Positions 26,334 to 36,965 of a stretch of DNA of 64,000 nucleotides are shown here, one piece after another; the stretch's first letter is position 1, and every line of letters begins with the position of its first letter. The position numbers were made by a program, and so were the translations under genes. Under the pieces are notes generated by a model. That model saw only the letters and a program-made list of their open reading frames with translations. It was not told the DNA's origin and did no database searches. Source of the DNA: Solobacterium sp. (GTDB lineage: Bacteria; Bacillota_I; Bacilli_A; Erysipelotrichales; Erysipelotrichaceae); contig JAGAVW010000057.1 of NCBI GenBank assembly GCA_017941735.1, positions 62,001-126,000 on the forward strand, in the 5' to 3' direction.

Positions 26334-29000
26334 TTATTTCTTCTTAGCAGCTTTCTTTTCACGATCTACTTTGATACGTGCTTGTGCTGCTGCTAAACGT
26401 GCGATTGGAACACGATATGGAGAACAGGATACATAAGTTAATCCAACTCTTTGGAAGAATTCAATAGATGTTGGATCACCACCATGTTCACCACAAACAC
26501 CGAGATGGATGTTCTTACGTGTGCCACGTCCTTTTTCAGCAGCCATTTGGATTAATTGACCAACACCTTCTTGATCAACGTGTGCAAATGGATCTGATTC
26601 ATAGACATGCTTATCATAGTAATCATTTAAGAATTTACCAGCGTCATCACGCGAGAATCCAAATGTCATTTGTGTTAAATCGTTTGTACCGAAGCTGAAG
26701 AATTCAGCGGTCTTAGCAATTTCGTCTGCTAATAATGCAGCACGTGGAATTTCAATCATTGTACCAACGCTGTATTTGCATTTTGCTTTAGCGCGTTTGA
26801 TTGTTTCATCTGCTGTTTGACGAACAATATTAGCAACATATTCTAATTCTTTTGGTTCGCCTACAAGTGGAATCATAATTTCAGGAACGAGGTTCCACTT
26901 AGGATGTTTCTTGTTGATGGCAATTGCAGCTTTGATAATAGCACGCGCTTGCATTTCACCAATTTCAGGATAAGTAACATCCAAACGGCATCCACGGTGA
27001 CCCATCATTGGGTTGAATTCATGGAGACTAGCAGCTGCAGCTTCAACATCTTTAATGGTTAAGCCCATCGATTTCGCTACATCTTTTGCTTCTGCATCTG
27101 TCTTAGGTAAGAATTCATGTAAAGGTGGATCTAAGAGACGAATTGTAACACTTCTTCCGCCCATTGCTTCAAAGATTCCTTCGAAGTCTTTTTGTTGCAT
27201 TGGTTCTAAGAGTTTCAATGCTTTCTTACGTTGTTCTGTATTTTGTGCTACACAAAGCATACGGATTGCTTTAATACGTTCTGCACTATTGAAGAACATA
27301 TGTTCGGTACGAACTAAGCCAACGCCTTCTGCACCAAATTCAACAGCACGACGTGCATCAGATGGTGTATCTGCATTGGTACGTACTTTTAATGTACGAC
27401 GTGCATCTGCCCAATCCATGAACTTCTTGAAGTCACCAGAAATCTTAGCTGGAACGGTCTTAATTGCACCTTTGTAAACTAAACCAGTGGAACCATCAAG
27501 AGAGATGACATCCCCTGCTTTATATTTATGTCCACCAACGGTGAATTCTTTCTTTGCTTCGTTAACTTGGATTTCACCTGCACCAGATACACAGCAAGCA
27601 CCCATACCACGCGCAACGACAGCAGCGTGACTGGTCATACCACCACGTACAGTTAAGATACCTTCAGATACATGCATACCTTCGATATCTTCTGGAGAGG
27701 TTTCAAGACGAACAAGAATAACTTTCTTTCCTGCTTTTACTTGTTTCTTTGCTTCTTCTGCAGAGAAGACAACTTGTCCACAAGCTGCACCAGGTGAAGC
27801 AGCTAAGCCTTTCGCAATTACATCATTTTTCTTTTTCTTTAGATCTGCTGCATCAAATTGAGGATGTAACAAATCATCAAGTTGTTTTGGTTCAACCATG
27901 AGAAGTGCTTCATCTTTTGTGATTAAGCCTTCTTTAACCATATCAACTGCAACCTTTAAAGCTGCTGCTGCAGTACGCTTACCATTACGTGTTTGAAGCA
28001 TGAAGAGTTTACCATGTTCAATTGTAAATTCCATGTCTTGCATATCATGGTAGTGTTTTTCCAAACGATCACAAATCTTCTTAAAGTCTTTGTATGCGCC
28101 TGGCATAGTTTTCGCTAATTGCGAAATTGGTTGTGGTGTACGGATACCTGCAACAACGTCTTCCCCTTGTGCATTCATTAAGAATTCACCAAAGAGTTTG
28201 CGTTCACCAGTTGCTGGGTTACGTGTAAATGCAACACCGGTACCACAATCGTTACCCATGTTACCGAATACCATTTCCATGACATTTACTGCGGTGCCCC
28301 ATGTTCCAGGAATGTCGTTCATCTTACGATAGAAGATGGCACGTTCATTCATCCAAGAACGGAATACTGCTTCAATGGAACGTTCCAATTGAATCTTTGG
28401 ATCTTGTGGGAAACTTTCCTTTAAGTTTTTCTTGTAGAAAGCTTTGAATTCTTCAGTTAATTCAACCATGTCATCAGCGGTTAAATCTAAGTCGTCTTTG
28501 ATGCCTCTCTTCTTTTTGAGATCATCGATGATGACTTCGAATTTGGATTTATCTAAACCCATAACAACGTCTGAGAACATTTGAATGAATCTTCTGTAAG
28601 AGTCATAAGCGAAACGCTTGTTTCCAGATTTTTCTTCGATGACTTTTACAACTTCATCATTGATACCAAGATTTAAAATGGTATCCATCATACCAGGCAT
28701 ACTTGCACGTGCACCAGAACGCACGGATACAAGCAATGGATTGTTCTTATCTCCTAATTTTTTGCCTGTGTCTTTTTCTAGCCAAGCTAGTGTTGTCCAA
28801 ATCTGAGCTAAGATATCTTTGTTGATTTTCTTGCCATCTTTGTAATAAGCATTACATGCTTCTGTAGTTACAGTGAAACCATTTGGAACTGGCATTCCGA
28901 GAACTTTCATTTCAGCAAGGTTTGCACCTTTACCACCAAGAAGTTCACGCATGGAACCATTTCCTTCAGAAAATTTGTAAACGTACTTTTTGACAGCCAT
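26334..29000 (-). CDS. ppdK: Pyruvate, phosphate dikinase
   Basis: An 888-residue enzyme that interconverts pyruvate, ATP and phosphate with phosphoenolpyruvate, AMP and pyrophosphate. The N-terminal ATP-grasp domain, the phosphohistidine domain ([15 protein letters not shown] near residue 455) and the C-terminal TIM barrel are present. The PEP-binding C-terminal catalytic motif is intact (VCGEHGGDP). Length is normal for the family. The last residues (EKKAAKKK) form a short basic tail like the adjacent H1-like protein. In anaerobes it usually runs the pyrophosphate-linked glycolytic direction. Confidence 0.97.
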   Translation of the reverse strand: MAVKKYVYKFSEGNGSMRELLGGKGANLAEMKVLGMPVPNGFTVTTEACNAYYKDGKKINKDILAQIWTTLAWLEKDTGKKLGDKNNPLLVSVRSGARASMPGMMDTILNLGINDEVVKVIEEKSGNKRFAYDSYRRFIQMFSDVVMGLDKSKFEVIIDDLKKKRGIKDDLDLTADDMVELTEEFKAFYKKNLKESFPQDPKIQLERSIEAVFRSWMNERAIFYRKMNDIPGTWGTAVNVMEMVFGNMGNDCGTGVAFTRNPATGERKLFGEFLMNAQGEDVVAGIRTPQPISQLAKTMPGAYKDFKKICDRLEKHYHDMQDMEFTIEHGKLFMLQTRNGKRTAAAALKVAVDMVKEGLITKDEALLMVEPKQLDDLLHPQFDAADLKKKKNDVIAKGLAASPGAACGQVVFSAEEAKKQVKAGKKVILVRLETSPEDIEGMHVSEGILTVRGGMTSHAAVVARGMGACCVSGAGEIQVNEAKKEFTVGGHKYKAGDVISLDGSTGLVYKGAIKTVPAKISGDFKKFMDWADARRTLKVRTNADTPSDARRAVEFGAEGVGLVRTEHMFFNSAERIKAIRMLCVAQNTEQRKKALKLLEPMQQKDFEGIFEAMGGRSVTIRLLDPPLHEFLPKTDAEAKDVAKSMGLTIKDVEAAAASLHEFNPMMGHRGCRLDVTYPEIGEMQARAIIKAAIAINKKHPKWNLVPEIMIPLVGEPKELEYVANIVRQTADETIKRAKAKCKYSVGTMIEIPRAALLADEIAKTAEFFSFGTNDLTQMTFGFSRDDAGKFLNDYYDKHVYESDPFAHVDQEGVGQLIQMAAEKGRGTRKNIHLGVCGEHGGDPTSIEFFQRVGLTYVSCSPYRVPIARLAAAQARIKVDREKKAAKKK

Positions 29001-29027
29001 ACAGCCTCCTTATTTTTTTCTATAAAG

Positions 29028-29056
29028 ATTATAAAATACTTTATTTTAATTCACAA
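29028..29056 (-). promoter_or_regulatory. Promoter of ppdK
   Basis: TTGTGA (29056-29051) and TATAAT (29033-29028) are separated by 17 bases. Confidence 0.75.
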
Positions 29057-29082
29057 GAAAAAAGCATACATCAGTATGCTTT
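29057..29082 (-). terminator. Terminator after alpha/beta hydrolase gene
   Basis: AAAGCATAC pairs with GTATGCTTT around a four-base loop, followed by TTTCTTG. It overlaps the hydrolase stop codon and lies right next to the ppdK -35. Confidence 0.8.
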
Positions 29083-29992
29083 ATAAATAGTGCTTCACAA
29101 AGGTGAATATCGTTTCGACATAACTAGGATCTGTGATACTCATCCCATGTCCCTTCCCTTCAAAGATAGCTAGTTGCTTATCACTACCACATGCGTAGTA
29201 ATTTTCTTTAACCATGCTTGCAGGTACGATTTGATCTTGGTCACCATGAATGAATAACATCGGTATGCGTGATTGAATCAGTTGTCTTCTTGTACTTGCG
29301 TTTGATAAGGAGAAGCCGACACGATCTTCTACCATTAACTCAATGGCTGGGAAGAATGGATGACAAGAAATCTTTGCGTCTTTTTGGAACAAGTAAGAAA
29401 TCTCTTCTTTGATATCACTAAAGCCACAATCTTCAATGGCACAGATTACATTTTCAGGAAGATGATTTCCAACCGTATTCATAACGGTTGCTGCACCAAG
29501 TGAAAGACCAAATAAAATAATCTTTGCCTTAGGTCGATACGATACAAGATGTTGAATCCATCCGAGTAAATCATATTGTTCTAACCAGCCCATACCCGTA
29601 TAGCGTCCTTCGGATAAGCCATGTCCTCTTTGATCAATCACCAAAAAGTTTTGCACATGCGCGCTAAACATACGCATATAGTACTTCATATCAAGTGCAC
29701 GTGATTGATAACCATGTACCATAATCATCCAAGTATCACTTTTTGGATTTCCTTCAATGCGCAATGCTTGTAGTTTAAGATAATCATCAGATGTGATGGA
29801 AACGCGTTCCATATTCTGACTCATAAACCAACGCTCTAATTCTTCATCTTGATGTCCCTTACCAGAATAATAACGTTCTAAAAATTTTGATTGTTGTAAA
29901 TCAAAGGCATTTTTAAATACATAGTAGGCGGTAGCTAAATATCCAGCTCCACCTAGTAAGAGCGTAGATCCTAAAATATTTCTTTTCTTCAT
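29081..29992 (-). CDS. Membrane-anchored alpha/beta hydrolase
   Basis: A 303-residue serine hydrolase. One hydrophobic N-terminal segment (about residues 8-28) could anchor it in the membrane. The catalytic set is visible: the nucleophile in GLSLGAA, an acid in HGDQDQIVP and the His in GKGHGMS. DQRGHGLSEG is typical of this fold. The substrate is not readable. It starts nine bases after valS and is probably co-transcribed with it. Confidence 0.87.
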   Translation of the reverse strand: MKKRNILGSTLLLGGAGYLATAYYVFKNAFDLQQSKFLERYYSGKGHQDEELERWFMSQNMERVSITSDDYLKLQALRIEGNPKSDTWMIMVHGYQSRALDMKYYMRMFSAHVQNFLVIDQRGHGLSEGRYTGMGWLEQYDLLGWIQHLVSYRPKAKIILFGLSLGAATVMNTVGNHLPENVICAIEDCGFSDIKEEISYLFQKDAKISCHPFFPAIELMVEDRVGFSLSNASTRRQLIQSRIPMLFIHGDQDQIVPASMVKENYYACGSDKQLAIFEGKGHGMSITDPSYVETIFTFVKHYL

Positions 29993-30001
29993 GTTTGCTC
30001 C

Positions 30002-32614
30002 TTAGCTGTTAAGAACTGAAAGACGCTCCTTTACAGCTTCTAATTGTTTTTCGTAATTCTCTTGTTTCTTCTTTTCTTCATCCACTTTGCTTTGTGGTGC
30101 TTTTGCTAAGAATTTTTCATTTGTGAGAATGGATTGGCTACGTTTCAATTCTTTTTCTAAGCGCTCTTTTTCTTGCGTTAACTTTGCCAATTCTTCTTCC
30201 TTATTTTGTAATTCATTTGAAGGAATATAAAGCGTTCCAGCATGAATCGTCTCAACAGCCAAATCCCCTTCCATGTTGGTTTGGTATTCCACTTTAGCCA
30301 TGCGTTCAAACATGTTTTTTAAGTTCTCGCTTAATGCAATTGGATTCCCATTTAAATCTTTCATATAGACATGAAGAGGTGCACTTGGTTTTAATTGGTT
30401 ATTCACCTTCACTTCACGCACTTTTTGAATACCACTAATCATGCGATCCATTTGTTCCATATCAATCTTTTGAGAAATCTCAATTGGTGTTGGCCAAGAT
30501 TCAAGATTGATACTTTCTTTTTCATGTGGCATAGAAAGATAGATTTCTTCTGTTACAAATGGCATAAATGGACTTAATAGTTTCACAATCGCATTCAAGC
30601 ATACAAGAAGTGTGGATTGGGTTGCTTTACGAATGGATTCATCTTCAGAATTTAAAGATGCTTTACTCAGTTCAATATACCAACTACAGAAGGAATCCCA
30701 AGTAAAGGAATATAATTCATTTCCTACTAAGGCAAATTCATACTTGTTGTTGTTTTCTGTTACATGTTGGATTGTTTCATTTAATTTTGTAATAATCCAA
30801 ATATCTGCTTCACTTAAATTGCTTAAGTCCACATCACTTAATTCCATGTCTTCTGGTAAATTCATAAGTACAAAGCGACTCGCATTCCATAACTTATTAA
30901 TAAAGTTCCATGCAGCTTCTACTTTTGCCCCAATATAGCGCATGTCTTGCCCTGGGGTACTATTTGTAGTCAAGAAGAAGCGCAGTGCATCCACGCCATA
31001 TTCATCAATCACTTGCATGGGGTCAATACCATTCCCAAGGGACTTGGACATCTTCCGTCCAAACTCATCACGAATCAAGCCATGAATCAAGACATCTTTG
31101 AATGGTCTATGATTTGTGAAGTGACGTCCTTGGAAAGCCATACGCGCCACCCAGAAGAAGATGATATCGTAACCCGTTACCATCGTACTTGTTGGATAGT
31201 AGCGTTCTAAGTCCTCGGTTTCTTCTGGCCATCCTAATGTCGCAAATGGCCAAAGCGCACTAGAAAACCATGTATCCAATACATCTTCATCTTGTTTCCA
31301 GTTTTCAATATCCTTAGGTGCTTCTTCTCCTACATAGACTTCTCCTGTTTCTTTGTGATACCAAGCAGGAATACGATGGCCCCACCAAAGTTGACGTGAG
31401 ATACACCAATCTTCAATGTTTTCTAACCATTGTGTAAAGGTCTTATTAAAACGTTCTGGATAGAATGTAATTGCTTCGTTTTCATCTTTTTGCGCATTTA
31501 AAACGGCTTCGGCTAATGGCTTCATCTTTACAAACCATTGTTCCGATAGATACGGTTCCACAACACAGTTAGTACGTTCTGAGTGACCTACACTGTGTTT
31601 GAATTCTTCAATTTTAGAAAGGTTACCTGCTTCTTCAATTTCTTTTGTCACAAGTTCACGACATTCATAGCGATCCATTCCTTCATACTTGCCTGCTAAG
31701 GCATTCATCGTGCCATCTGGATTCATACAAATGGGTTTATCTAAACCATGACGTTCCGCAATCGCATAGTCGTTTGGATCATGCGCAGGAGTACACTTCA
31801 TTGCTCCAGTACCAAACTCTTTATCAATATATTCATCCGCAATGATTGGTAAGGCTTGGCCATTCGCTGGGTTAATCGCATGTTTCCCAATAAGATGGGT
31901 AAAGCGCTCATCGGTAGGATTGACCACGACGCAAACATCCCCAAACATCGTTTCAGGTCGAGTCGTTGCGACCACAAAGCTTTCCCCTGTTTCAACAACT
32001 TGATAATTGAAGTAATACATTTTCGCATCATCTTCTTGGTAGACAACTTCAATATTACTTAAAGCGGTCATTGCTTCTGGATCCCAGTTGATGATTCTCC
32101 AACCACGATAAATTAACCCTTCTTCATAGAGTTTAATAAAGACTTGTTTTACCGCTTCATTAAAGCCTTCATCCATCGTGAAGCGCTCACGTGTATAATC
32201 GAGGCTATTGCCAAGTTTTGCCCATTGTTTCCGAATGGTGCTCGCATATTCTTCTTTCCACTCCCAAGCGCGCTCTAAAAACTTTTCACGACCTATGTCA
32301 TAACGTGAAATGCCTTCATCTTTTAGGCGTTGATCTACCTTCGCTTGGGTTGCGATTCCCGCATGGTCCATACCTGGAAGATATAACATGTCATATCCTT
32401 GCATACGCTTATAGCGAGCAATGATATCTTGCAGCGTGTTATCCCACGCATGGCCAATATGCAAAATACCTGTGACATTGGGTGGAGGAATCACAATCGT
32501 AAAGGGTTCTTTCGATTTATCTCCAGCTGTAAAATAACCTTGTTTTACCCAATTCTCATATTTTCCACTTTCAACTTCTTTGTGGTCATATTTGGTTTTT
32601 AATTCCTTTTTCAT
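30002..32614 (-). CDS. valS: Valine--tRNA ligase
   Basis: An 870-residue class I synthetase. HIGHAWDN near residue 50 and KMSKSLGNG near residue 525 are the signature motifs, with the CP1 editing domain between them and the C-terminal coiled coil at about 805-870. I start at the ATG at 32614, because GGAGG lies eight bases before it. The frame opens five codons earlier, at an ATG that would overlap that ribosome binding site. A T-box leader precedes it. Confidence 0.96.
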   Translation of the reverse strand: MKKELKTKYDHKEVESGKYENWVKQGYFTAGDKSKEPFTIVIPPPNVTGILHIGHAWDNTLQDIIARYKRMQGYDMLYLPGMDHAGIATQAKVDQRLKDEGISRYDIGREKFLERAWEWKEEYASTIRKQWAKLGNSLDYTRERFTMDEGFNEAVKQVFIKLYEEGLIYRGWRIINWDPEAMTALSNIEVVYQEDDAKMYYFNYQVVETGESFVVATTRPETMFGDVCVVVNPTDERFTHLIGKHAINPANGQALPIIADEYIDKEFGTGAMKCTPAHDPNDYAIAERHGLDKPICMNPDGTMNALAGKYEGMDRYECRELVTKEIEEAGNLSKIEEFKHSVGHSERTNCVVEPYLSEQWFVKMKPLAEAVLNAQKDENEAITFYPERFNKTFTQWLENIEDWCISRQLWWGHRIPAWYHKETGEVYVGEEAPKDIENWKQDEDVLDTWFSSALWPFATLGWPEETEDLERYYPTSTMVTGYDIIFFWVARMAFQGRHFTNHRPFKDVLIHGLIRDEFGRKMSKSLGNGIDPMQVIDEYGVDALRFFLTTNSTPGQDMRYIGAKVEAAWNFINKLWNASRFVLMNLPEDMELSDVDLSNLSEADIWIITKLNETIQHVTENNNKYEFALVGNELYSFTWDSFCSWYIELSKASLNSEDESIRKATQSTLLVCLNAIVKLLSPFMPFVTEEIYLSMPHEKESINLESWPTPIEISQKIDMEQMDRMISGIQKVREVKVNNQLKPSAPLHVYMKDLNGNPIALSENLKNMFERMAKVEYQTNMEGDLAVETIHAGTLYIPSNELQNKEEELAKLTQEKERLEKELKRSQSILTNEKFLAKAPQSKVDEEKKKQENYEKQLEAVKERLSVLNS

Positions 32615-32629
32615 CTTCATTTCCTCCAT

Positions 32630-32836
32630 AAAAAAACGCCCTTAATATAGGACGTTTAAAACGTGGTACCACCTAACTTTGTTCTCCTCTTATGCGTAAC
32701 ATGCACGACACGAGTTTTCTTACTTCCTTTCAGAAAACCAACTCCCGGAGGACATTCCTTATGCGGAAAACTTCTTTTCACCAACCAGAAGCTCTCTATC
32801 TTTCCTACTTAAGTACTCATTCCGTTCAACGTTATT
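32630..32836 (-). promoter_or_regulatory. T-box leader of valS
   Basis: The T-box AGGTGGTACCACG is at 32674-32662. The terminator (AAACGTCC with GGGCGTTT including one G-U pair, then seven T) runs into the valS ribosome binding region. In stem I, CGGA can pair with TCCG next to GTC (32753-32751), which fits a valine specifier. Confidence 0.9.
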
Positions 32837-32842
32837 GGAGAT

Positions 32843-32851
32843 ATTATAGCA
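32843..32851 (-). promoter_or_regulatory. Extended -10 promoter of valS
   Basis: TGC followed by TATAAT (32848-32843). I see no good -35, which is common for extended -10 promoters. Confidence 0.55.
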
Positions 32852-32856
32852 CGAAT

Positions 32857-33099
32857 CTAACTTCGTACCCAGCGATCTTTCCAAAAATGATTGACTAAGC
32901 GATCTGTAAATAAAATATCCGCTAATAGTAATAAGATTGCGACTAACAAATAAACATACGGATGGGCTTGTAGAATTGTTAACAAGATCGCAAATAAGAA
33001 ATAAGCAACAATGAAAAAACCAATATACACAAATAAGGACGTGAGAAAGTAATTGATTTTTAGATTTCGTAATTCATTGCTTTTTTCTTCTTTTTCCAT
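32857..33099 (-). CDS. Small two-helix membrane protein
   Basis: An 80-residue hypothetical protein. It has a charged N-terminus, two hydrophobic segments (about residues 17-42 and 46-65) and a basic C-terminus (FWKDRWVRS). I do not recognise the family. The ribosome binding site is weak. It follows the aminotransferase gene with a 41-base gap and may be its operon partner. Confidence 0.65.
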   Translation of the reverse strand: MEKEEKSNELRNLKINYFLTSLFVYIGFFIVAYFLFAILLTILQAHPYVYLLVAILLLLADILFTDRLVNHFWKDRWVRS

Positions 33100-33140
33100 A
33101 ACTCTAATATTACGTTTTTGCTTCCTTTCTTACAAGCGAT

Positions 33141-34364
33141 TTAGAACCCCTTTTCTTTGCCAAGAGCAATTAAAGCATCCTTGATTCTTTGATAGCGCAA
33201 GATTGCATCTTTCTCCTCATAAAATGTACAAGAGACAATACGAATGTAGCCTTCGCCTTCTTTGCCATATGGGGTTCCTTCATTCACCATAATATTCGCA
33301 TGTTTCATGATATATTGTGCTACTTCTTGGCTTGAGCCTAAAGCATGAATATCAAGCCAGGCTAAAATCCCACTTTCACTTTTATGTAATTTCACACCAG
33401 GAATATCTTTCATCATTTCATAAAAAGTATGTTGGCGCTTTTCTAATTTCGTTGTGTAACTAGGCAAAATGGAAGCATCTTCTAATGCTGCAATCGCGCC
33501 ATAGGTACTAATGGTACTAGGTGCCCCACATACATTTACAGTTGCAGCATATAAGACATCCATAATGACATCATTAGTATAAATATAACCAATCCGATAA
33601 CCACTTAATCCATAGCCTTTTGATAAAGAACAAACGGTAACGGTTCTTTCCCACATTCCAGGTAGTGTGCATGGCGCAACAAATTCAATCCCATCATAAA
33701 TATGATCTTCAAATGCTTGATCACAAACGAGCACCAAATCATGTTCAACGATAAACTTTGTTAGTTGGATTAGATTTTCTTTACGATATACAACTGTGGT
33801 TGGATTATTGGGATGCGTTAAAACAACCATCTTTGTTTTTGGTGTAACGCGCTTTTCTAATTCTTCTATGGAAATTTGATAATTCTCATCAAAGCGTGTA
33901 GGAATTGAAACTGGTATTCCTCCTAGTAATTGCACATTTAAAAAGTTGGATGGATAACTAGGGTCAAAGATTAATACTTCATCGCCTTCTTCAATAAAGG
34001 GCATCATCGCAAACAATAAACCACTATCACTTCCTGGGGTAATAACTACATTACGATTAGGATCGATACTTAGACCTGTTTTCTTTTCTACATGTTTTGC
34101 GACAGCTTCTCGCAATTTGCCTAAGCCAATTGGCAAAGTGTAATGCGAAACACTGCCTTCTTCAACACAAGCAAGTGTCGCCTTTTTCACAGAAAGAGGA
34201 ATGGATGGGTCTGGATAAAACATATCAGCCCAAGCCATATTATCGCCACCCGCTAAAAAGAATTCTTCAGTGGAACTACCTACGTCTGCTTTTGAAACAT
34301 CAAGAAAAAGACCACCTTCTAAGTTACGAAACTTATGGTTCATTTTATCTTTGATTGTTGTCAT
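33141..34364 (-). CDS. PLP-dependent class I/II aminotransferase
   Basis: A 407-residue fold-type I aminotransferase. The PLP lysine is in SLSKGYGLSG (near residue 250), with NPNNPT-like TTV spacing before it (LTHPNNPTT) and a C-terminal arginine motif (YIRIVSC). Substrate specificity (aspartate, alanine or aromatic) cannot be decided. It is three bases after the RidA gene and shares its promoter; RidA removes the reactive enamines that PLP enzymes release. Confidence 0.9.
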   Translation of the reverse strand: MTTIKDKMNHKFRNLEGGLFLDVSKADVGSSTEEFFLAGGDNMAWADMFYPDPSIPLSVKKATLACVEEGSVSHYTLPIGLGKLREAVAKHVEKKTGLSIDPNRNVVITPGSDSGLLFAMMPFIEEGDEVLIFDPSYPSNFLNVQLLGGIPVSIPTRFDENYQISIEELEKRVTPKTKMVVLTHPNNPTTVVYRKENLIQLTKFIVEHDLVLVCDQAFEDHIYDGIEFVAPCTLPGMWERTVTVCSLSKGYGLSGYRIGYIYTNDVIMDVLYAATVNVCGAPSTISTYGAIAALEDASILPSYTTKLEKRQHTFYEMMKDIPGVKLHKSESGILAWLDIHALGSSQEVAQYIMKHANIMVNEGTPYGKEGEGYIRIVSCTFYEEKDAILRYQRIKDALIALGKEKGF

Positions 34365-34367
34365 ATT

Positions 34368-34736
34368 TTACATCTCAACAATGGCTTCGATTTCACAAAG
34401 CACACCTTTTGGTAAATCTTTAACAGCAACACAACTACGTGCCGGCTTACCAACAAAGAAAGTCTCATAAACCCCATTAAACATAGCAAAATCACTCATA
34501 TCCGCTAAGAAACAAGTCGTCTTCACAACGTTTTTGATATTCGCACCTGCTTCTTCAATAATTGCTTGCACATTTTTGCAGCTTTGCGTTGCTTGTGCTT
34601 CAATACCCTCTGGAATTTCACCAGTTTCTGGATTCACTGGGATTTGACCAGAAGTAAATAACAAATTACCTGTAATGACCGCTTGCGAATAAGGACCAAT
34701 CGCAGCTGGCGCATGACTTGTTTCAATGTATTTCAT
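34368..34736 (-). CDS. ridA: RidA family enamine/imine deaminase
   Basis: A 122-residue protein of the YjgF/YER057c/UK114 family. Conserved landmarks are IGPYSQAV, FTSGQIP, the catalytic Arg in PARSCVAV, and the C-terminal EIEAIVEM with its glutamate. It hydrolyses reactive enamine and imine intermediates to keto acids. Pairing with an aminotransferase gene fits this role. Confidence 0.95.
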   Translation of the reverse strand: MKYIETSHAPAAIGPYSQAVITGNLLFTSGQIPVNPETGEIPEGIEAQATQSCKNVQAIIEEAGANIKNVVKTTCFLADMSDFAMFNGVYETFFVGKPARSCVAVKDLPKGVLCEIEAIVEM

Positions 34737-34760
34737 ACTTTTTGCCTCACTTTCGCATCC

Positions 34761-34766
34761 ATTATA
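34761..34766 (-). promoter_or_regulatory. -10 element for ridA
   Basis: TATAAT on the minus strand, about 25 bases before the ridA start; the -35 region is not convincing. Confidence 0.45.
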
Positions 34767-34798
34767 ACAGAATCGAGTTTTTATATTAGAATAAACCT

Positions 34799-35365
34799 AT
34801 GTGTGGAAGATACTTATTTTTTGATGAACAAAATGCACAAATGCAAAGGCTTATTTCACTTGTGAAAGAGAAATTGCCTAAACAAACATTTGAAGAATTA
34901 TCGCTTTTTGAAGTTTTTCCTACGCAAAATGTGATTGCGTATGTTTTAGATTCCTCGACCAAAGAAGTAGGAGTAAAAATACTCAATTGGGGAATTCCAA
35001 AGAAAAATGGCCGAATCATTAATGCCCGTAGCGAAACAGCAAATACTTCCCTATTTTTCAAAGATTATTACCGCACGATTATTCCAGCATGCGGATATTA
35101 CGAATGGGATAAAGAAAAGAATAAATACTATTTTTCAACAAAAGAAAAAACAATCTATCTAGCAGCACTCGCCAAACAAAATACGCCAAAAGATCAATTT
35201 GTCATATTAACCGAAGAGGCAAGTGAACCAGAACTTCAAATCCATAATCGCCAACCCATTCTCTTTTCAAAAGAAGATGCAAAAGCATGGTTATTAGGTA
35301 AATCCTATGATGATTCAATAAAAAACTCGATTCATGAGCGAATCATGTCTCGAGTTTCTCGTTAA
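34799..35365 (+). CDS. SRAP-domain protein (HMCES/YedK family)
   Basis: A 188-residue protein that in this family shields abasic sites in single-stranded DNA by a thiazolidine crosslink. The catalytic Cys is residue 2 (MCGRYLF); other conserved features are [15 protein letters not shown] with its glutamate, and the His in IHNRQPI. The ATG has no ribosome binding site, and a TATATT lies only 12 bases upstream, so translation may be leaderless. Its stop overlaps the convergent ruvB stop by four bases. Confidence 0.92.
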   Translation: MCGRYLFFDEQNAQMQRLISLVKEKLPKQTFEELSLFEVFPTQNVIAYVLDSSTKEVGVKILNWGIPKKNGRIINARSETANTSLFFKDYYRTIIPACGYYEWDKEKNKYYFSTKEKTIYLAALAKQNTPKDQFVILTEEASEPELQIHNRQPILFSKEDAKAWLLGKSYDDSIKNSIHERIMSRVSR

Positions 35366-36369
35366 AATAATGTATTTGTTTGTGCAATCCCTAAATGTTC
35401 ATAGGCTTTTTCTGTGACGACACGGCCTCTTGAAGTACGATTCACAAATCCTATCTGCATCAAATAAGGCTCATAGACATCTTCTAAAGTTGTGGCTTCT
35501 TCACTGATGGAACTTGCTAAGGCTTCTAAGCCTACGGGTCCTCCTTTGAAGCGATTAATAATACCTCTTAAATAGCGAATATCCACTTCATCTAAACCTA
35601 AGGAATCCACATGTAAACGATCTAAGGATTCTTTTGCGATATCTTTCGAAATCACACCATCATTTAATACTTCCGCAAAATCACGTACACGACGTAATAA
35701 GCGATTAGCGATACGTGGGGTTCCACGTGAGCGTTTTGCGATTTCATCAACCGCTTTTTCTTCAATCTCTGTATTTAATACCCGTGCCGTGCGACGTACA
35801 ATGGCCGCAAGTTGTTCATGGGTATAGTATTCAAGTTTTGATACGATGCCAAAGCGATCACGTAATGGGGAAGATAAATCCCCTGCACGTGTGGTTGCGC
35901 CGACTAGTGTGAATGGTGGTAAATCAAGTCTTACACTACGCGCACCTGTATCTTTTCCAACCATGACATCAATCGCATAATCTTCCATGGCGGGATAAAG
36001 CACTTCTTCTACGACTTTAGGTAAGCGATGAATTTCATCGATGAATAACACATCCCCAGGTTCTAAAACGGATAAGATGGCAGCTAAATCACCACTTTTT
36101 TCAATGCTTGGACCAGAGGTGATACGAATGCGACTATGCATCTCATTGGCTAAGATATAAGCCAAGGTTGTTTTACCTAAGCCAGGAGGCCCATAAAGCA
36201 ATACATGGTCTAATGCTTCATTACGATTTTTAGCTGCTTGAATGAATATTCTTAAATTATCTTTAAGCGAATCTTGCCCGACATATTCTTCTAATACTTG
36301 CGGGCGCAAATTCTCCTCTTCATCACCAACTTGGGGTTGCGTTGATAGCAAGCGATTGTTTTCTTCCAT
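35362..36369 (-). CDS. ruvB: Holliday junction branch migration helicase RuvB
   Basis: A 335-residue AAA+ motor. Walker A ([11 protein letters not shown]), Walker B (LFIDEIHRL), sensor I ([18 protein letters not shown]) and the C-terminal winged helix are present. With RuvA it moves Holliday junctions during recombination repair. It follows ruvA by three bases. Confidence 0.98.
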   Translation of the reverse strand: MEENNRLLSTQPQVGDEEENLRPQVLEEYVGQDSLKDNLRIFIQAAKNRNEALDHVLLYGPPGLGKTTLAYILANEMHSRIRITSGPSIEKSGDLAAILSVLEPGDVLFIDEIHRLPKVVEEVLYPAMEDYAIDVMVGKDTGARSVRLDLPPFTLVGATTRAGDLSSPLRDRFGIVSKLEYYTHEQLAAIVRRTARVLNTEIEEKAVDEIAKRSRGTPRIANRLLRRVRDFAEVLNDGVISKDIAKESLDRLHVDSLGLDEVDIRYLRGIINRFKGGPVGLEALASSISEEATTLEDVYEPYLMQIGFVNRTSRGRVVTEKAYEHLGIAQTNTLF

Positions 36370-36372
36370 ATC

Positions 36373-36954
36373 TTATCCACCAACTTTCTTCTTCATCAAA
36401 TACTGTAAGCCAATCTTTAAGTATTGTTCGGTTGTCAATCCTTCTTCTTCACTCATTACTTTCGCGCATTGATTGATTTCCCCTTGTTTATAGCCTAAAT
36501 TCTTTAACGCTTCGAGGGCGTCTTCGATGGCACTCGAATATTTTGGTTGATTCTCACTTGATTCAACGAGTTTGCCTTTTAAGTCTAGGATGATTTGGCT
36601 AGCCGTTTTTGCCCCAATTCCAGGCATACTCTTTAATGCGGCAACATCGCCATGTTCAATGATGCCGATTAAATCCGCATAAGACTTTTTCATTAACATA
36701 TTCATTGCGGTTTTAGGCCCTAATCCTTTCACCGAAATAAGACGCATAAAAAGGTCTTTTTCTTCATTGCTTTCAAAGCCAAATAAACTGACATCATTTT
36801 CGGTTAAATGCATATAAGTATAGATGGTTACCTCTTGATTTAGATGCAATGCATCCGCATGCGCATAATTAATATGCCAACCTAATCCATGTTGATTGAG
36901 GTCAACCCAGTCTAGTCCATAAGCTTGTACCATACCCGTAATAAACGCAATCAT
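36373..36954 (-). CDS. ruvA: Holliday junction DNA-binding protein RuvA
   Basis: A 193-residue protein with an OB-fold domain (1-64), helix-hairpin-helix repeats (LISVKGLGPKTAMN and MPGIGAKTASQI) and the flexible domain III that contacts RuvB. It forms the junction-binding tetramer. No ruvC lies alongside, as is usual in Bacillota. Confidence 0.97.
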   Translation of the reverse strand: MIAFITGMVQAYGLDWVDLNQHGLGWHINYAHADALHLNQEVTIYTYMHLTENDVSLFGFESNEEKDLFMRLISVKGLGPKTAMNMLMKKSYADLIGIIEHGDVAALKSMPGIGAKTASQIILDLKGKLVESSENQPKYSSAIEDALEALKNLGYKQGEINQCAKVMSEEEGLTTEQYLKIGLQYLMKKKVGG

Positions 36955-36965
36955 AAACTACCTTC

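Noticed and set aside
30002-32629. valS start five codons further upstream at 32629
   Set aside because: That ATG coincides with the ribosome binding site and terminator T tract; the inner ATG at 32614 has GGAGG at a good distance.
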